Below, in pieces: positions 22,161 to 22,173 of a stretch of 22,173 nt of DNA. This stretch comes from JANQIV01 sp050117315 (GTDB taxonomy: Bacteria; Bacteroidota; Ignavibacteria; Ignavibacteriales; Melioribacteraceae). Made by a program: the position numbers and the translations under genes. The notes beneath the pieces are model-generated. The model did not search any database and was not told where the DNA came from. It saw only the letters and a program-made list of their open reading frames with translations. The stretch lies in assembly GCA_050117315.1 (NCBI GenBank), contig JASFMY010000120.1, positions 1 through 22,173 of the forward strand, read 5' to 3'. Each line of letters begins with the position of its first letter. Within the stretch, counting starts at the first letter, position 1.

Positions 22161-22173
22161 TGTTGTGCGAAAC

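Noticed and set aside
1..22173. tRNA, rRNA or known riboswitch
   Set aside because: No cloverleaf with a conserved T-loop, no rRNA motifs and no riboswitch core were seen on either strand.

Overview
The window looks like an accessory stretch from a low-GC member of the Bacteroidota/Ignavibacteriota group. The clues are a C-terminal type IX secretion (T9SS) sorting domain of the 'QNYPNPFN' kind, a tandem family of about 800-residue MacB/FtsX-like permeases, an outer-membrane beta-barrel protein and a REP-associated tyrosine transposase (RAYT). This placement is inference; no rRNA, tRNA or housekeeping marker is present.

Layout. 1-3057: a DMT/EamA exporter, then wreckage: an ABC-2 permease fragment cut by a dead IS200/IS605 element, whose other side abuts the C-terminal stub of a MacB-like permease. 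3365-10622: three complete, closely spaced paralogous permeases in one probable operon, with no ATPase or membrane-fusion protein in view. 10772-12076: a lipoprotein of the alkaline phosphatase family with unusual metal-site residues, followed on the other strand by an IS4-type transposase remnant. 12652-13952: an outer-membrane beta-barrel protein and an alpha/beta hydrolase. 14142-17712: a graveyard with a Fic N-terminal stub, a tyrosine recombinase broken by a stop, a deletion and a poly-C frameshift, a T9SS sorting-domain remnant, a secreted protein of unknown function, an internally deleted AAA ATPase/DUF4143 gene and an AbiEii-like nucleotidyltransferase remnant. 17853-18698: an intact IS5-type transposase. 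19096-22173: conserved hypothetical genes, a RAYT, a DUF2188 protein, a two-gene unknown operon and several palindromic repeats.

Most striking is 19658-20623. A 21-base palindromic minisatellite (nine units, reading as a leucine heptad repeat) lies just upstream of the RAYT gene. Inside that gene are five in-frame 48-base units, each carrying a hairpin with arms GGGAACGAA and TTCGTTCCC. The transposase therefore carries a REP-like hairpin array within its own coding sequence and translates it as a 16-residue protein repeat. A 15-base exact piece of the hairpin recurs at 10654, next to the permease operon.

The broken Fic, DUF4143 and AbiEii genes together suggest an old toxin/defence island. 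Two of them (Fic and DUF4143) keep strong palindromes upstream that could be operators. Everything was read by eye without database searches, so family names rest on motif recognition and pseudogene edges are approximate.
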